Part shown: positions 10,071-19,324 of the stretch, one piece after another
Numbering within the stretch: the stretch's first letter is position 1
Layout of the letters: every line of letters begins with the position of its first letter
Source of the DNA: Prorocentrum cordatum
Lineage: Eukaryota > Sar > Dinophyceae > Prorocentrales > Prorocentraceae
NCBI GenBank assembly: GCA_963575745.1
Contig: CAUYUJ010005767.1
Location: forward strand, 1-58,669
Length of the DNA stretch: 58,669 nt
Direction: 5' to 3'
Made by a program: the position numbers and the translations under genes
The notes under the pieces: model-generated
Databases searched by the model: none
The model's input: the letters and a program-made list of their open reading frames with translations, nothing else
Told to the model about the DNA's origin: nothing

Positions 10071-10149
10071 CAGCTCGGCCGAAGCAGCGAAATGCTAGCA
10101 GGACAGCAAAGCGCCCTGATAGCTTCAAATTTACAAGGGATGGTTCCCC

Positions 10150-10400
10150 ATCACAAGAAAAAACGCTGCAACTAAAACGTTTGCAGATTTTTAATTTTTC
10201 CACAAAAAAAACGTTTGCAAAATTCCAAGGCCCACCCCAACTAAAACGTTTGCAACATGTCAAACTGTTTTACAAAACAAACGCAACGAAACGTTTGCAA
10301 AATTCCAAGGCCCCACCCCAACTAAAACGTTTGCAACATTTCAAACTTTTTTACAACAAAACGTAACAAAAACGTTTGCACAATTCCAGGGCTCTCCCCA
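10150..10400. repeat. ~75-130-bp repeat with ACTAAAACGTTTGCAA
   Basis: ACTAAAACGTTTGCA or AAAACGTTTGCA recurs at about 10170, 10208, 10241, 10290, 10322 and 10369, often next to AATTCCAAGGCC. Confidence 0.75.
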
Positions 10401-10434
10401 ACATTGGGCCAACATTGGGCCAACCAAAAAAATC

Positions 10435-11345
10435 AGAAGTGTGCAAACAAGGGCCAAACAAGAGTCAAAAAAGTGTCAAACAAGGGTCCAACCAGGGCCA
10501 AACAAGGGCCCAGGTGTCAAACAAGGGCCACACAAGGGTCAAAAAAGGGTCCAACAAGGGTCCAAACAAGGGTCCAAGGGGACAACCAAGGGTCAAACAA
10601 GGGTCAGAAAAGGGCCCAACACGAGTCCAAACAGGGGTCAAACAAGGGCCCAGGTGTCAAAGAAGGGGTCAAACAAGGGTCAAACAAGGGTCCAACAAGG
10701 GTCAGCAGGGGTCAAGCAAGGGTCAAACAAGGGTCAAACAGGGGCCAAAAAGGGTCCAACAAGGGTCAAACAAGGGCCAACAAAGGGTCAAACAGAGGTC
10801 ACACAGGGGTCAAAGAAGGGTCCAACAAGGGTCAAACAATGGTCAAACAGGGGTCAAATAAGGGTCCACAGGGGTCAAACAAGGGTCAAACAAGGGTCAA
10901 ACAGGGGTCAAACAAGGGTCCAACAAAGGGTCAAACAGGGGTCAACAAAGGGTCAAACAAGTGTCAAAAAGGGGACCACCAAAGGTCCAAACAAGGGTCC
11001 AAGGGGGCAGCCAAGGGTCAAACAAGGGTCAGAAAAGGGTCCAACAAGGGTCCAAACAGGGGTCAAACAAGGGTCCAGGTGCCAAAGAAAGGGTCAAACA
11101 AGGGTCAAACAAATGTCAAATAAGGGTCCACAGGGGTCAAACAAAGGTCAAACAAGGGTCAAACAGGGGTCAAACAAGGGTCCAACAAGGGTCAAACAGG
11201 GGTCAACAAAGGGTCAAACAAGGGTCAAACAGGGGTCAAAAAAGGGTCCAACAAGGGTCAAACAAGGGTCAACAAAGGGTCAAACAGATGTCAAACAGGG
11301 GTCAAAGAAGGGTCCCAACAAGGGTCCAACCAATGGTCGGGCAGG
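10435..11345. repeat. GGGTCAAACAA minisatellite, ~0.9 kb
   Basis: An 11-bp-type core GGGTCAAACAA with variants (GGGTCCAACAA, GGGTCAGAAAA) and a higher-order repeat of ~530 bp: the segment beginning CAAAAAAGTG.. near 10470-10720 resembles 10960-11130. All three plus frames are open, giving KGQTRVKQGSN-type peptides. I regard these as spurious. Confidence 0.85.
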
Positions 11346-11437
11346 GGGTGTGCAGACCTCCCTGCGCCTCCCCCGAGGCAAGTTCAGAGGGTACCCGACC
11401 CTCCTCGCCTAATGGAGTTTTTCGCCCGACCCTATGT

Positions 11438-11510
11438 ATGACCCTTGACAGGTGTCGTTTGACACCTGTTAAGGGTCATAAATAAGTCAAACGACACCTG
11501 ACAAGGGTCA
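11438..11510. other. 19-bp-arm palindrome plus third direct copy
   Basis: ATGACCCTTGACAGGTGTC (11438-11456), loop GTTT, GACACCTGTTAAGGGTCAT (11461-11479): one mismatch in 19 bp. A third copy of the arm, GACACCTGACAAGGGTCA, follows at 11493-11510. The arm contains the AAGGGTCA core of the adjacent minisatellite. Confidence 0.8.
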
Positions 11511-11754
11511 GGCCAAACCGCCTGACCCCTTGCACCCTCGGCGGGAATAGGCGCAAGGGGTCGCTGACCCCCCGAACTGGCGCGCGGCGAGGCGAGAGAG
11601 GGCCGACAGAGTGGCCGCGGTGTGCAAGGGGCTGGCTGCGAGGGGGAGGGGGGAGGGGGGTCGGGAAAGGGACGAGGCGAGCGGGGAGGGGCGGTTGGGG
11701 TTCGCTCGGTGCCCTCTTGGGGTCTGGTGGGGCCCTGCTTGCGGCTGGGCAAGC

Positions 11755-12115
11755 CTGATTTAGGGCCCCGTTGGGGGCCTGCTGGAGGCCTGTTTGGCGG
11801 CCTGTTGGAAGCCTGGTTGGCGGCCTCTTAGGTGGCCTGTTGGAGGGCTCCATGCGGGCCTCTTGGGGCCCTATTGGGGCCCTCTTGGGGTCCTCTTGGG
11901 GCGGCGGATGGGAAGGGGGCGTTGGGGTCATATTGGGGTCCTCTTGGGGTCTGGTGGTGCCCTGCTAGTGGATGGGCAGGCCTGCTTTAGGGCCCTGTTG
12001 GGTGCCTGCTGGAGGCCTGTTTGGCGGCCTGTTGGAAGCATGGTTCGCGGCCTCTTGGGTGGCCTGTTGGAGGGCCCCATGGGGGCCTCTTGGGGCCTCT
12101 GCAGGCCCTGCTTGA
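11755..12115. repeat. Tandem duplication, ~229-bp unit
   Basis: TAGGGCCCCGTTGGGGGCCT at about 11761 and TAGGGCCCTGTTGGGTGCCT at about 11990 head two copies that also share CTGGAGGCCTGTTTGGCGGC and GGTGGCCTGTTGGAGGG. Confidence 0.85.
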
Positions 12116-12695
12116 GAGGGGGCTGTGCGTTGAAGTCCAGCGTGCCCGTGCCTAGCGCGAAGCGCGATGACAGAATCGCGCAGCGCACCAACTTAGCCAT
12201 TACTCTTGGTGCAATCTACTCGATGCATGCAAACCCTTTCTCTTGGGCCGTCTAGGGGTGCTCCCTGATGGGCACGATCCTTGATCATGCCCGCTGAACG
12301 CTCAAACAGCTTACTGGACGCTCTCACTGGTTCACTGTGTACACTATTCAAATTACCCTCACGGTTTTCACGACCGTCGTTCCTGGCATGTAATCCTCAT
12401 TGTTACAAAGGCAATCACGTATCATATCAAACACGCGCGGTTATGAGATGGCATCCTGATCGCTACCTTGATCTCGGGCACCACAATACTTACCCCGACC
12501 TATCTCCAATCGCTCAGCCCCCTGCTTAGTGACCAGACTCTGGGCCCGCTGGGCCCTCTCGTCCCAGATGCGTCCAGCCGTGGCGACGGGGGCCGCGTCC
12601 GATCGTGGCGACAAGGCCGAGCGCTTGGAGGGAGATCCGCAGAGGAGAGCGGCATTCGTTTACAGAACGTTCCTTCAATACAATCCCGCCTGGAC

Positions 12696-13265
12696 CTAAT
12701 TGATCTCTGGCGGCTCCTCTGGCTCGCCGTCGCGGCGAACGCGCTCGAACCCGAGCATATGCGCCATGAGCGGCCCAGCGTCCTGGAACTGGCGGCGCTT
12801 GGCCTGGCGCTCTGCCAAGGTCGGCAGGTACCTGACGTGCTGCTCCTTGTTGTCGCATGGGTGGTCCAGCCAGGCCCCCAGGCGAGCCATAGGCCGACCC
12901 TGGCCCAAGCGCTGGCCGCGCTGTGCGCCCATGAATGGCAACGCCGAGCGCTGCAAAGAGCACTTGAAGTGGCCTGGCCTGGTGCACTGGGCAACGAAGA
13001 AGCCGCCGCGGTAAAACGAGATGAAGCCGTGCGGTGCGAAAACCCTCTGCAAAGCATCTTCGCGATCACCTGCCGCATGCCCAGGCGGTGGCGGTGGCGG
13101 TGGTGGCGGGGGCGCTCCGCCAGCAACGCCGCCAGCGCCCCCTGGAGGATCATCGCCGCCAGGAACAAGCACACCATCGTCATCACCTCCTGGAAGCCCA
13201 CCGTCGCCACCGTGACCATCGTCGTTGCCATGGCCGCCAGCAGCATAATCCTGCCAACGGAGCAT
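12696..13265 (-). CDS. Partial hypothetical protein inside foldback-like element
   Basis: From the ATG at 13265 to a stop at 12696. The N-terminal ~70 residues are Gly/Asp- and Pro-rich. The rest looks genuinely coding: VFAPHGFISFYRGGF, CTRPGHFKCSLQRSALPF, LGQGRPMARLGAWLDHP, and a charged C-terminus LAERQAKRRQFQ ending GEPEEPPEIN. The Cys-His spacing (C..PGHFKC) plus a GQGRP motif suggests a small metal- or nucleic-acid-binding module, but I cannot name it. Upstream coding fragments in other frames (13364-13870) suggest more exons or a decayed gene. Confidence 0.45.
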   Translation of the reverse strand: MLRWQDYAAGGHGNDDGHGGDGGLPGGDDDGVLVPGGDDPPGGAGGVAGGAPPPPPPPPPPGHAAGDREDALQRVFAPHGFISFYRGGFFVAQCTRPGHFKCSLQRSALPFMGAQRGQRLGQGRPMARLGAWLDHPCDNKEQHVRYLPTLAERQAKRRQFQDAGPLMAHMLGFERVRRDGEPEEPPEIN

Positions 13266-13363
13266 GTTGCTGGAAACACAACATCGTCGAAACGTGATGT
13301 CTCAAAAAAACAACCGTTTGCACTCCCAAGAACCCACCTGGAAATTCTCCCATCACCCCCCAA

Positions 13364-13700
13364 TCAAGTCCGACATCGGGCTTCGACGAAACTATGTTCA
13401 AGTAGCATTTCCGTGCACCTAGCGTCCTCGCCATCTGTATCGGACGACCCCCTGCTGGAAGCCGAAGTACTCGAACTGGAAGTGGAAGAGCTCGCATCTG
13501 GTTCGGACCGAGACTCGCCCCTCGACGACTCCTTGTCGCTGTCGGCAGGCCCGTCGACCAGCGCGAGCTGGGGCAGGTGCATCGCCGAGAGCAGCAGGAA
13601 GCCCAGCGCGACCGCGGCCGCGGCCACGACCTCTGCCACGAGCAAGCCCACCGTGAGCAGGACCAGCCCGACCAGCCCCTGCGTCGGTCGCCTTCACGCG
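13364..13700 (-). CDS. Fragment with a ~30-residue hydrophobic segment
   Basis: On the minus strand this reads LVGLVLLTVGLLVAEVVAAA, continuing VALGFLLLSAM: one strong predicted membrane helix. A Ser/Asp/Glu-rich tail follows. A second frame upstream (to ~13870) has LAGLIPGLVLVKAYGPQDG and a PPPPTKR stretch. Probably earlier exons or a frameshifted N-terminus of the 12696-13265 ORF. Joining is not established. Confidence 0.3.
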
Positions 13701-13874
13701 CTTCGTGGGCGGAGGAGGCCACACCACAACGCCATCTTGAGGACCGTAAGCTTTCACCAACACGAGGCCAGGGATCAAACCAGCGAGCCGTCGTTTATGA
13801 GTGCAGATCTCCAACCAAGAAGCTTTCCACACAATATTAGTCATCTCCATCTCCTCGACGCTGAAAATCCACAA

Positions 13875-14450
13875 GGTTGGATGAAATCTTCCGGTTGCCT
13901 GATGATGCGTAAAAAATTTGGATCGACCTCAAAACTCAACCCCCGTATACAGGAAAATCTTGAAAACAGCTCACTTCTGATCACATTCAAAAACACAAAC
14001 GGAAACCAAAAACCTGTGCCCTCATTATGCCCCATATCCTCCCCCTCCCTCCCCCCCCTCCCCCATCATCCCTTCCTCCTCACCACCCCCTACTAACATT
14101 GAAGAGCAGCGGTCTTAGGTGCAAATTAAGCACTTCGCTAACCAACCTCTATAACGGCACGCACAGCTTACATTTGTGAATGAGCATGTGTGTACGATAT
14201 GACATACGCGCAGCATGCGCACTACCTCACTACTGGAAACGAACACATGTGCGCGCGCACATAGTGCAACGTATGAACAGAGCGTGCGTGGTGTTCGAAT
14301 GCGCAACGTCTAGAACATGCACCACGCAGCGTTGCTAAAAGCATTAAGCGCGCGTGCCTATTGTGCCAACCGAATCAGTGCAAGACAACTTCTCTTGGCG
14401 GAGGACCCAACCACGTGCAGTTGTGAGTACCGCAATCGTGAATATCTTCT
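13875..14450. other. No gene seen; short pyrimidine tract at 14035-14092
   Basis: AT-richer than its surroundings, with a CCTCCCTCC tract at 14035-14092 and CGCGCACAT-like alternating sequence near 14235-14260. No supported ORF, RNA or repeat family. Confidence 0.5.
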
Positions 14451-14454
14451 TCGG

Positions 14455-15655
14455 TGGCGATCCCAATGGTGCCACGAAACGTGTGAGGGGTGTGCCGACA
14501 TGTGTGGCGGGGCGCAAAAAACACATGGGCCGCTGGGGCCTTCGGTGGAGCGAAACGAAGGGAACGCTTACATGCGGACTGCGCCACTGGGACCTTGGGT
14601 GGAGCTCCCTATGGGGGCACGAAGAATGTGAGGGGTGTGCCAAAATGAGGCGGCGCCGCCATGCGGACTGCACCACTAGGACCTTAGGTGGAGCTCCCCA
14701 TGGGGCCAGGAAAATGTGAGGGGGGTGGCACAATGGGGCGGCGCCGCCATGCGGACTGCGCCACTGGAACCTTTGGTCGTTGAGGTCCCTATGGGGCCAC
14801 AAAACTTGTGAGGGGTCTGCCAGAATGAGGCGGCGCCGCCACGCGGACTGCGCCACGAGTACCTTAAATGGAGCTCCCTCTGAGGCCACGTAACGAGTGA
14901 GGGGTGTACCAAAATGGGGCGGCGCCGCCATGCGGACTGCGCCACTGGGACCTTAGGTGGGACTCCCTATGTGGCCACGAAACGTGTGAGGGGTGTGCCA
15001 AAATATGGCGGCGCCGCCATGCGGGCTGCGCCACTGCGACCTTAGGTGGAATTCCCTTTGGGGCCACGACGCGTGCGGGGTGTGTGTGTGCCAAAATAGG
15101 GCGGCGCCGCCATGCGGGCTGCGCCACTGGGACTTTAGATGGAGCTCCCCATGGGGCCACGACACGCGTGAAAGGTGTGCCAAAATGGGGCGGCGGCGCC
15201 ATGCGGGCTGCGCCACTGGGACCTTAGGTGGAGCTTCCTATGGGGGCACGAAACGTGTGAGGGGTTGGCCACAATGGGGCGGCGCCGCCCTGCGGGCTGC
15301 GCCACTGCGACCTTAAATGGAGCTCCCTATGGGGCCACGAAACGAATGAGGGGTGTGCCAAAATGGTGCGGCGCCGCCATGCGGGCTGCGCCACTGGGAC
15401 CTTCGGTGGAGCTCCCTATGTGCCCACGAAGCGTGTGTGGGGCCACGAAACGTGTGATGGGTATAACAAAATGGGGCGGTGCCGAAATCGATGATGATGA
15501 TGATGATAGAGATGATGATGACGATAATGATGATGATGGTGATGGGCAGAGGGAAGATGGGGAGGATGAGAGGAGAGGAGAGGAGGACCGCGGCGCGACG
15601 TCTCTTCAAACCGATGACCCAACACCACAGGATGGTTGGGGAAAACACGTTATGC
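14455..15655 (-). repeat. Right inverted arm of foldback-like element (~90-bp tandem unit)
   Basis: Reverse complement of the left arm: about ten ~90-bp units with GGCGGCGCCGCCATGCGG, then a GAT trinucleotide tract (15490-15545), then GCGACGTCTCTTCAA and finally CAGGATGGTTGGGGAAAA at the outer edge. More copies than the left arm, as expected for arms that change length by unequal exchange. Confidence 0.85.
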
Positions 15656-15659
15656 AATG

Positions 15660-16020
15660 CCCATGGTCTGTGAGCGACACGTGAAACATAATAGTGTGCG
15701 TGGGTGTTAACCCCGTGGATATTATCTGCGTCCCGAGCGTGCGCCAATATTGATGCGCACGCGGCGTCGCGGCGCGGAACGTGCTGGCGAAGGCGATGCA
15801 TGTCGAACGGGGTTGGATCATGTGCAACTGCATGGTGACCCACGCGCGCTCGCGAATACGTGCGCCATGGAGTGGCGGGTTGTCTAAGTGGAGAAGAGCG
15901 AACCAAGGGCGATGTATCGACGACCCCTCACTTTCCGCGGCCGACTAAACAAGGGTTTAGTTGCGCGGTCGACGGGTGCGTGGAAAGGGGCAGGAGAAGG
16001 TGACCCCTTGACCGCATTCA
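15660..16020. other. No gene seen
   Basis: Unique-looking DNA just outside the inverted-repeat element. No target-site duplication matching the left flank was visible by eye. Confidence 0.5.
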
Positions 16021-16024
16021 TCGC

Positions 16025-16330
16025 TGCGTGTGGCTGATTGTGGCTGCTGGCTTGCTGGCTTACGATCGCTGCTTGCGGCTGATTGTGGCGTGTGGCTCGC
16101 TCGCGGGCTCGCGGTTAGCTGGCTTACTGGCTTACGTTCGCTGCTCGCGGCTTGCTGGCATACGCTCGCTGCTTGCGGCTGGTTGTGGCTTGTGGCTGAT
16201 GGCGCTCGCTTGCTCGCTGCGCTCATAGCTTGCGGCTGCTTGTGGCTGCTGGCTTGCTGGCTGCTTGTGCGGGTGGTGGATTGCTGGCTTGCGATCGCTG
16301 CTTGCGGCTGCTTCTGCCCCGTGGCCCGCT
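16025..16330. repeat. Degenerate tandem repeat GCTTGCTGGCTTACGATCGC
   Basis: Irregular 20-60-bp units of GGCTTGCTGGCTTACG, ATCGCTGCTTGCGGCTG and GATTGTGGC. Both strands are open over it because of composition. Confidence 0.8.
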
Positions 16331-16559
16331 CGCGGGCGCAGGAGGAGAAGTCGGACGAAGACACGGGGTGGCGCGGCGACGGGAGCAGGGGCGCGCAGAG
16401 CAGGAGATGGTGGAGTGAGGCGGGCCAAGAAGAGAAAGAGGAAGAGGAAGATGCCTCTCGGCTTACCCGAGACTCTCGAGCCGCGCGGCCGTCGCGATGC
16501 CGATCCTTCCTGCCTGCGATGACACGTCGGCTAGGCCCGACAGATGCACAACATCCCCC

Positions 16560-16960
16560 CTCCCCCCGAGACAACGATCGTAAACGGGCGTCGCGCCGCG
16601 CTGCGGGGGCGGGCGCGACGCGTTTGGTCGCGCGAAGTGGCAAGCGCAGGCGGCGGCAGGGGCGCGGCGATGGTACCGAGCGCGAGACGGGTGGGTTGTC
16701 GCGCGCGGGGCGGGTGGCGGGGTGGGTGGAATGGAGGGGGTGGGGGTCCGCGGTCTGCTTCGGTGCGCTTCTTCTTCTGCTCCATGATCGCCGCCAGGCG
16801 ATCGTCCAACGTACCGGGCCACGTGAGCCGCGTGACAGTAACCAAGGACTTGTGACATGTGCCCTGTCCACTGCACGCGGTCTGTGGCCCGCGCCTGCCT
16901 TCGCGGCGGGCGCGGCGAGTTTGGCCGCGCGAAATGGCGCCTTTGAGCTGCGGCGGATGC
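16560..16960. repeat. Diverged duplication of a GC-rich segment
   Basis: GCGGGCGCGACGCGTTTGGT / CGCGCGAAGTGGC at ~16606 resembles GCGGGCGCGGCGAGTTTGGC / CGCGCGAAATGGC at ~16905, about 300 bp apart. No convincing gene. Confidence 0.5.
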
Positions 16961-17504
16961 GCCGCTATGCGGGGCATGTTTGATCGGCGGCCCCCGACAG
17001 CTGCGCTCCGACAAGCCTCTGCTCTGCTGTGCTCCCATAACACGCCTTTGAAACGTCCTCGCCAGTCTTAAGCGCATGGCGGATGTCCTCAGCGCCCCTT
17101 CCCACCGAGCGCGAACTCGCGATCGTTGCGCGATCTGGCCGTGTCCTCATCGGCCTTCGTTGCCTTGACCGCCAGGCGCGCCGACTCGAGCGGCGGCTCG
17201 GCGACCCCGCAGATGAGCCAATGCGGCATTGGGGGCAAGATCTGCCGAACCGACTAGATCTGCCAAAGCGACGGCGCGCGCCCCCCCCAAGGAGCCCCAG
17301 GTTCTGCCAAAGTAGGCCATGCGTGCTTCCCCGTAAGGTCGCGTGCTTCCCCTTGGGGTCGCACTGGGAAACCATCGCAATGGCGTCCGCGTTGGCCGCA
17401 CCGTCGCCGAGCGGCACCGCGCACGTTTGCTGCGCGGCGCGTGCAAAATCACATGCCCTACACAGCGTTCACTGCTTCTTACAACCGAAACATTTACGCG
17501 CAGG

Positions 17505-17740
17505 CGCCAACGACGACAGCGACCACAACGCCGACGACGACGACGACGACGACAGCGATGGGGGCGGCGGTGACGGCGGCAGCGGTGGCGGCGACAGCAA
17601 CGACGGCGACGAGGACGGCGGCGGCGACGGCGGTGACGGCGACGACGGCGGCGACGACGGCGACGGCGGCGGCGGCGGCGACTACGATGGCGACGGTGTT
17701 GACCACGACGACGACGACGACGACGACGGCGACAGGTCCG
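17505..17740. repeat. GAC/GGC trinucleotide microsatellite
   Basis: Interrupted (GAC)n and (GGC)n runs. Translates as Asp/Gly-rich or Thr/Ala-rich strings; not credible coding. Confidence 0.9.
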
Positions 17741-17779
17741 AACTGGACGCAGGGCGGTGCCTCCCCGCATCTTAATTAA

Positions 17780-18060
17780 CGCAGCTGCGTGAATGGCGAC
17801 ACCCCGTCAGTTCACAACAATGGCAAGACCATGGAAATGTACTTGTGACTTGTGTACGTTGTACATGTGTTTTACAGAGATGTCTGTATCATTTGCGCAA
17901 ACTTGGATGTATTCCGAACCGTGATGGACATGCGAATACGCGGGTACACTTGAATTCCCACCAGCCCTCTGGGCGTAGGTGGTTTAACGGACGTTGTCTT
18001 CTCTCGTTCCGCAACCCCTCCTGCCCCTGCTCGGGGGAGGGTTTGCCCCTCCCCCATAGC
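17780..18060. other. No gene seen
   Basis: Mixed DNA between the trinucleotide tract and the next low-complexity block; nothing supportable. Confidence 0.4.
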
Positions 18061-18700
18061 CCCTCCCCTGGGGTTAGGAGGGTGGGTGACGGGGGCGCCA
18101 GAACCCCCAAGATGGCCCAAAGCTGCCAAAGAGGGCCTCAGAGACCCCAAGATGGCCTCCAAGATGGCCCAAGGTAGTTCAAGGTGGCTCAAGATCGCCT
18201 CCGACATACTTCCAACAGGCCCCAAGCCAGTCCCAAGACGGCTTCAAGTGCCCGCCGATCCCTCCAATTAGTTCCCCCCTCCCCAGGAGGCCAAAATGAT
18301 TCCAAAGCTCAAAGAAGATCAACGGTTGTTGCATTAGCGCCGCTTAGCTTCCGATAGGCCTCGGAGGCTTCACGATGGCCCCAAGATCCATGATGGCCCA
18401 AGAGGGCCCCAAGAGGGCCCAAGGGGGTCCCAAGAGACCCCAATAGTTAGTGCTAAGAGCGCCCCAAAAGCGGCCCAAGAGGGCGCGAAGATGCCCTTTT
18501 TGAACCTCCGATGGGGGGGGGGGGGGGCTGAATACGTTACCCGCCCCTATCTTTTGAGCCGTGGTGCCCAAGACTGCCCCAAGAGACCTCTCACACACCC
18601 CCCGAAAATAATAGGAGCCCCGACAGGGCCCTAACACGGCCCCAAGAGGGGGGCCAACAGGACCCCGAGAGAGTCCCAAGATGGCTCCAAGAGGCCTCCG
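18060..18700. repeat. CCCAAGATGGCC / CCAAGAGGGCCC low-complexity block
   Basis: Dense, irregular copies of CCCAAGATGGCC, CCAAGAGGGCCCCAAGAGGG and related words, plus a G14 run near 18515. Same class as 7.2-7.5 and 23.0-23.2 kb. Confidence 0.75.
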
Positions 18701-18709
18701 AGAACATTT

Positions 18710-19135
18710 CACAACAACACCTCAACTCGCCAGGGCATCGTTGCTGGGTGGGTTGGCGGGGATACGCGAAGCGTCAAGAATACGTGTATCGGAAGTGCGT
18801 GTAAGTATGTAAGTACTGCGTCCGTTGATACGTGTGCACATTACGTATACATGCCTACCAGGTGTATGAGTACATATGTACAAACGCCTTGATATACATT
18901 ATGCGATACAATACTGTTGTGCGCAATCACCTACATGTTTGACTCCGTGTTGTACTGGCGTATACGGTCTACGCTGGTCGCTCATGCATGCGTGCGTTAT
19001 CGGTGTGCGGCACATTCTTGGACGTGCTGTTATGGGAAACATCGTTCGTTAGCGTGTGCTTACACGAGTTAAGACCACTGCTCTTCAACTAAACCTCTTG
19101 ATGCGAGCTCGCCTCCGAAAAAAGAAACTCGACTC
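18710..19135. other. AT-richer spacer, no gene seen
   Basis: Contains TACGTATACATGC-like alternating purine-pyrimidine stretches (18780-18990). No ORF with protein character. Confidence 0.4.
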
Positions 19136-19139
19136 GTCT

Positions 19140-19318
19140 TCCCACTCCTCCTCCTCCTCCTAGGTCCTAGTCCTCCTCCTCCTTTTGCCTCCCTCCCTCC
19201 CTCCATCCATCCTCCTCCCGCTCCTCAGTCCTCCAACCTTCCTCCTCCGGCTCATCTTCCTTCCTCCCTACCTCCTCCCTCCCTATCTCCTCCCTCCTCC
19301 CCCCCCTCATTCGGGCCC
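19140..19318. repeat. C/T-rich tract after a minus-strand CDS
   Basis: CTCCTCCTCC and CTCCCTCC runs ending a few bases before the stop codon of the 19325-21820 ORF; purine-rich in the coding direction. Confidence 0.85.
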
Positions 19319-19324
19319 CAAGGC

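Noticed and set aside
12468-14096. 542-codon plus-strand ORF
   Set aside because: Antisense to the minus-strand fragments, which have better protein character; contains homopolymer-like Ser/Thr/Ala stretches and runs into a pyrimidine tract.
15957-17775. Several overlapping 200-317-codon ORFs on both strands at 16-17.8 kb
   Set aside because: Driven by GGCTTGCTGG repeats and GAC/GGC microsatellites; no consistent frame or motif.
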